Part shown: in pieces, positions 61,311-64,000 of the stretch | How the letters are laid out: each line of letters opens with the position of its first letter | How positions within the stretch are numbered: position 1 is the stretch's first letter | NCBI GenBank assembly: GCA_014323865.1 | Contig: JACONG010000016.1 | Span: 670,523 to 734,522 of the forward strand | Length of the DNA: 64,000 nucleotides | Direction: 5' to 3' | Origin: Rhodospirillales bacterium | GTDB taxonomy: Bacteria > Pseudomonadota > Alphaproteobacteria > SP197 | The notes under the pieces: generated by a model | What the model was told of the DNA's origin: nothing | The model's input: the letters and a program-made list of their open reading frames with translations, nothing else | Databases searched by the model: none | Position numbers and translations under genes: made by a program

Positions 61311-61655
61311 ATGCCGATCCGCCCCGAGAACCGCCACCGCTACCCGCCCGACTGGCCCGCCATCTCGCGCCGCATCCGTTTCGAGCGCGCCGCCGGTCGC
61401 TGCGAGCACTGCGGCGCAGCCCATGGCGAGCCCCACCCCGTCACCGGCTCGCGCGTCGTCCTCACCGTCGCCCATCTCGACCACACGCCGGAGCACTGCG
61501 GCGACGACAATCTGGCCGCGCTGTGCCAGCGCTGCCACAACCGCTACGACGCACCCATGCGCCGCGCCGGCATCCTCGCCCGCACCCGCGCCCGCGCCGC
61601 CTGCCACGACCTCTTCACCCCGCCGCCCGCCGACCAGATCGAGGCGATGGAGTGA
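61311..61655 (+). CDS. HNH endonuclease
   Basis: A 114-aa protein with a zinc-finger HNH motif: CEHCGAAHGE, then TVAHLDHTPEHCGDDNLAAL and CQRCHNRYDA. The two CxxC pairs bind zinc, and the AHLDH histidine is catalytic. Small HNH proteins of this kind sit in phage packaging or mobile modules. The last codons overlap the next start (GTG 61652). DNA here is distinctly GC-richer than the rest of the window. Confidence 0.88.
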   Translation: MPIRPENRHRYPPDWPAISRRIRFERAAGRCEHCGAAHGEPHPVTGSRVVLTVAHLDHTPEHCGDDNLAALCQRCHNRYDAPMRRAGILARTRARAACHDLFTPPPADQIEAME

Positions 61656-62068
61656 CCGCCCGCCTGCCGACCCGTCGGCCCGGCATCACCGAGCGCGTCA
61701 TGGTCCCGCTGCCGCTCAGCGCCGAGCCGGTGCCGATCTACGCCACGCTGAATTTCGACCCGCGCACCGGTCGCGCCTGCGAGTGCTTCGCCCGCTCCGG
61801 CAAGCCCAACTCCGACCGCGACGGAATGCTCGACGATGCCGCCGTCCTGATCTCACTCGCCCTGCGCGCCGGTGCCCGCCTCACCGACCTCCAGCGCCAC
61901 ATGGCCCGCGACCCCGGCGACGACCTCACCCCCGGCACAGCCGCCGCACCGATCGCGCCGCCCGCCGACCCCGCCCTGCGCGGCCACCCCACCAGCCTCA
62001 TCGGCGGCCTGCTCGACGCCCTCGTCACCCTGGAGTCCGCCGTCCGCACCGACACGGGAGCGCCCTGA
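61652..62068 (+). CDS. TSCPD-domain-like small protein
   Basis: 138 aa from GTG 61652, which overlaps the HNH stop by 4 nt (GTGA). The core, GRACECFARSGKPNSDRDGM then LDDAAVLISLALRAGARLTD, resembles the TSCPD domain found at the C-terminus of B12-dependent ribonucleotide reductases and in small phage proteins. The terminal third is Pro/Ala-rich. No cysteine-pair for thiol chemistry is obvious apart from one CxC-like ACEC. Function unknown; co-transcribed with HNH. Confidence 0.6.
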   Translation: MTARLPTRRPGITERVMVPLPLSAEPVPIYATLNFDPRTGRACECFARSGKPNSDRDGMLDDAAVLISLALRAGARLTDLQRHMARDPGDDLTPGTAAAPIAPPADPALRGHPTSLIGGLLDALVTLESAVRTDTGAP

Positions 62069-62070
62069 CC

Positions 62071-62261
62071 GTGGCCGACGCCGATCAGCGCCGGGCCGCC
62101 ATCTCCGCGCGCTCGCGGGCGCCGACGCCACTGACAAACACCGTGAAAACTGGCGCCAGCTTCTCGCCGTCATCGACAACCGTGAACTGCGCCCGGGACA
62201 CATGCGGCACGGAAGGCGGGGTGAAGCTGCAAGGCGCATCGGTGGAATGATGGCGGAGTGA
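62071..62261 (+). pseudogene. Frameshifted small phage-like gene
   Basis: GTG 62071 starts VADADQRRAAISARSR. After a shift near 62115 the reading ALAGADATDKHRENWRQLLA and GHMRHGRRGEAARRIGG continues to TGA 62259-62261. The combined product would have about 63 aa. It closes the 60.7-62.3 kb module. Confidence 0.4.
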
Positions 62262-62301
62262 GCGTCCGTCGCCAAAGAATATCAACTGGATGCTTCAAGA
62301 T

Positions 62302-62502
62302 TTAGAAACACCGATCGACACATTTTTCATCCCACATTTTGTACCACACTGAGTCAGGGATGGAGTTTGATGGGCCGTCCCAATTGATCTCAGGGATCCG
62401 CCCGTTCAAAGACTCGGCTAAGGCTCGATTTGTTGGCCATGATTGACTTCCAGATTGAACACGTTGGCACTGCTTGGGCTGTAGGACCACACAGGTCAGC
62501 AA
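62302..62502 (-). CDS. Doubtful small open frame
   Basis: 66 codons; NWDGPSNSIPDSVWYKMWDE looks protein-like, but there is no ribosome-binding site or family match. It lies in AT-richer DNA between the phage-like module and the DUF4258 gene. Otherwise 62262-62539 shows nothing recognisable. Confidence 0.2.
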   Translation of the reverse strand: MLTCVVLQPKQCQRVQSGSQSWPTNRALAESLNGRIPEINWDGPSNSIPDSVWYKMWDEKCVDRCF

Positions 62503-62539
62503 CCGAACGGGGGCCAGTTACTTGACCTTCGCCTTTGGT

Positions 62540-62857
62540 CTATCTCGACCTCTGGTGCCGTATCGGACGCCTCCTCGTGTTGTGATAGGCGGTAATGACC
62601 CGCCCGTCTGCAATGATGATCGCCTTGCCCCTCAGCCGTTCGGCCGTGGCGATCATGAGCTTGCGTTTCTTGATCCCCAGCCCGGCGCGCGGCTCCTTGA
62701 GTCCCTTGATCACCCGTCGTGCGTCCCGGTCTGTCAGCATGATCTTCTCGGCATCCACCTCTGTGCCTTGCGTGAGAATGAAGTCGATATCCGCCTGCTT
62801 CATGCCTCGCTGCTGCAGTCGCCTGGAGGCGTGATTGGTGATGGTGAGATTGGACAT
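62540..62857 (-). CDS. DUF4258-like small protein
   Basis: A 105-aa basic protein, MSNLTITNHASRRLQQRGMK, then DFILTQGTEVDAEKIMLTDR and VITAYHNTRRR. The HAxxRxxQRG start and the final A-Y-H region match the DUF4258 fold, which is related to RelE/BrnT-type RNase toxins. Its ATG overlaps the XRE gene's stop as TGATG, so expression is tied to that regulator. A toxin role is an inference from fold and partner. Confidence 0.7.
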   Translation of the reverse strand: MSNLTITNHASRRLQQRGMKQADIDFILTQGTEVDAEKIMLTDRDARRVIKGLKEPRAGLGIKKRKLMIATAERLRGKAIIIADGRVITAYHNTRRRPIRHQRSR

Positions 62858-63783
62858 CAGTCGATCTCCCCATCATCATCGCCTCCAAGCCCAAGCAGCT
62901 GGTCAAGCTCCATACGAGCTAGGCGCATCACCTCAGCGGCTCGATCCGAGAGCCACGCTTTGTAAGTCGGCTCATCGTGTTCACGGCGCTTTCGGCAACA
63001 CTCCTCCAAGTCGATATCGCCAGACTGGATCCACTTGATTGCATCGTGCCCTTCCTCAAGCCCCGTCAACTCGCAGAGCGCGGCGTCAGGCAGGCTATAG
63101 GAGACCTCGCCGGGACCAAAATCAGCCAAAGCTGGCCTTCGTTCTTTGGGCAGCTGAATGCAGAACTCGCGAAGCCAGGTGACAAACGGACCAGGGAGAT
63201 CGGCATACGTTGCAGGCAGAAGCCGGCCGAACACGTCGCGCTTCTCCAGGGAGTCATATTCGCATACCAGTGGATCGCCGTCGGAGTCTATCACCTTCAG
63301 CCCAACCTCAAGATGTGAGAGCTGAGAACTGGCGGTCTGCTCAGCCTGATCGAACGCCTCTTCGAACTTGTCAAGCTGCCGTTGCCGCGATGCCAAGCTT
63401 GTTTCAGCAAGCAGCCAAAACAGGAGCGGTGCCATATCCAGGACCTGAGAGCGCTCCACATCAAATCGCTGGCAAACAAGGTCGAGATTGTTCTTGGTGG
63501 ATGACGAAACGCGTTCGTTGAGCCTGGTCGTCCCAGGATCCCTGGGTGCAGGGTCCCCCGACATCGGTCGGGTCAGGTCGTCCCAGGAAACGCCGAGTGC
63601 CCTGGCCAATGGCTCTCGAAGGTGGCTCCGCACGTTGCCGCTTTCGCCGCGCTCCCAGCGGCTGACGGTGTCTTTCCTGCACCGGATACGGTCTGCGAGC
63701 TGCTGCTGGGTAAGGCGGCGCCGCTTGCGCAGGGTTTGGAGCGTTTCAGGATTGATCGGGTCAGATTTGATCGGGGTGTGCAT
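62857..63783 (-). CDS. XRE-family regulator with large C-terminal domain
   Basis: A 308-aa protein. Residues 14-70 form an XRE HTH (LQTLRKRRRLTQQQLADRIR, CRKDTVSRWERGE). Residues 95-300 form an acidic helical domain of unknown role (LVCQRFDVERSQVLDMAPLL). GAGGAGATT precedes ATG 63783. It is translationally coupled to the DUF4258 gene. It is much longer than a typical antitoxin (70-130 aa), so the extra domain may sense a signal or bind the partner. A divergent gene starts 70 nt away. Confidence 0.85.
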   Translation of the reverse strand: MHTPIKSDPINPETLQTLRKRRRLTQQQLADRIRCRKDTVSRWERGESGNVRSHLREPLARALGVSWDDLTRPMSGDPAPRDPGTTRLNERVSSSTKNNLDLVCQRFDVERSQVLDMAPLLFWLLAETSLASRQRQLDKFEEAFDQAEQTASSQLSHLEVGLKVIDSDGDPLVCEYDSLEKRDVFGRLLPATYADLPGPFVTWLREFCIQLPKERRPALADFGPGEVSYSLPDAALCELTGLEEGHDAIKWIQSGDIDLEECCRKRREHDEPTYKAWLSDRAAEVMRLARMELDQLLGLGGDDDGEID

Positions 63784-63805
63784 GGCAATCTCCTCGTTGA
63801 TGAAG

Positions 63806-63858
63806 ATATTGTCGCATCAAACAAGTCTCGCAATCGACATAGGGTCATCATTTGATGC
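63806..63858. promoter_or_regulatory. Divergent promoter/operator of the XRE gene
   Basis: On the minus strand, TTGCGA (63828-63833) and CAATAT (63806-63811) are 16 nt apart and fit a promoter. Perfect 8-bp arms GCATCAAA (63814-63821) and TTTGATGC (63851-63858) flank it and would suit autorepression by the XRE protein. The right arm overlaps the start of the divergent frame at 63855. Confidence 0.45.
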
Positions 63859-64000
63859 TAATTCAGCCAGTTCTTATCGTCAATAACTCGGGCTTTGCGC
63901 GAAAAGTCGACAATTCACCTGCTGGCCGCCAAGGCTATCTGCTTGCAGCAATCTGCGAGTTCAAGAAGGCCTCTGGATGGGGCACCGTAGCTGACAACAC
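63855..64000 (+). CDS. Start of a divergent gene, runs off the window
   Basis: Open from ATG 63855 to the window end without a stop (48 codons): MLIQPVLIVNNSGFARKVDN and PAGRQGYLLAAICEFKKASG. No family can be assigned from this piece. It is divergent from the XRE gene and shares its operator region. Confidence 0.45.
   Translation, partial: MLIQPVLIVNNSGFARKVDNSPAGRQGYLLAAICEFKKASGWGTVADN

Overview
The window is GC-rich chromosomal DNA of an alphaproteobacterium, most like the Rhodospirillales and marine relatives. Supporting signs are a PhaR-type PHA regulator with TGC-rich candidate operators, two DUF1127 mini-proteins, a GlnT-type glutamine synthetase, and an MltA / Tim44-like / FxsA / SecB block of the kind seen in many alphaproteobacteria. 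No rRNA, tRNA or CRISPR array was recognised. The genome looks streamlined but scarred, with at least eight decaying genes scattered among intact operons.

Layout. 0-3.4 kb: wreck of an RND efflux operon. 3.4-7.2 kb: polyhydroxyalkanoate block (phaR, a PhaE-like small protein, a PhaC-like synthase/hydrolase, an acetyltransferase, acetyl-CoA acetyltransferase). 7.1-8.5 kb: fragments (truncated livH, GFA-type remnant). 8.5-11.7 kb: AEC permease, Smr protein, a Rieske oxygenase alpha subunit that has lost its Rieske domain, and a membrane protein. 11.7-14.6 kb: lutABC L-lactate oxidation operon. 14.6-17.7 kb: mltA, Tim44-like, fxsA, secB. 17.7-24 kb: surface polysaccharide genes (NusG/RfaH-like stub, arabinose-5-phosphate isomerase, O-antigen ligase, WecA-like transferase, CapD/FlaA1-like dehydratase, winged-helix regulator). 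24-27.2 kb: a cobalamin riboswitch followed by an ATPase / binding protein / permease operon, presumably for corrinoid import. 27.3-33.7 kb: lolA, a glutamine amidotransferase, purC, glnT, amt, a 68-aa membrane protein and the two DUF1127 genes. 33.9-38.2 kb: intact RND pump.

38.3-40.6 kb is an AT-richer foreign island with a DUF262/GmrSD-like protein, a small partner and a fragment of a phage-like gene. 40.7-51.4 kb is a catabolic stretch: DapA-like aldolase/lyase, fused hydantoinase/oxoprolinase A+B, DHA2 transporter, old-yellow-enzyme reductase, GNAT, and a divergent arginase-fold enzyme. 51.7 kb holds a lone PD-(D/E)XK-type protein. 52.8-55.2 kb has a class II aldolase, a divergent LysR regulator and a small membrane protein. 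55.2-58.2 kb is a compact restriction operon (C5 methyltransferase with N-terminal HTH, Vsr, EcoRII-type nuclease). Then come a GST pseudogene, agmatinase, and broken XRE/IrrE-like and serine recombinase genes. 60.7-62.3 kb is a very GC-rich phage-like module (unknown protein, HNH nuclease, TSCPD-like protein), and 62.5-64 kb an XRE regulator / DUF4258 pair with a divergent gene leaving the window.

Functional picture: carbon storage, lactate use, nitrogen assimilation and envelope biogenesis form the core. Between them sit defence and mobile insertions at 38-40, 51.7, 55-58 and 60-64 kb. The most novel material is in these insertions and in the odd arginase-fold/GNAT pair.
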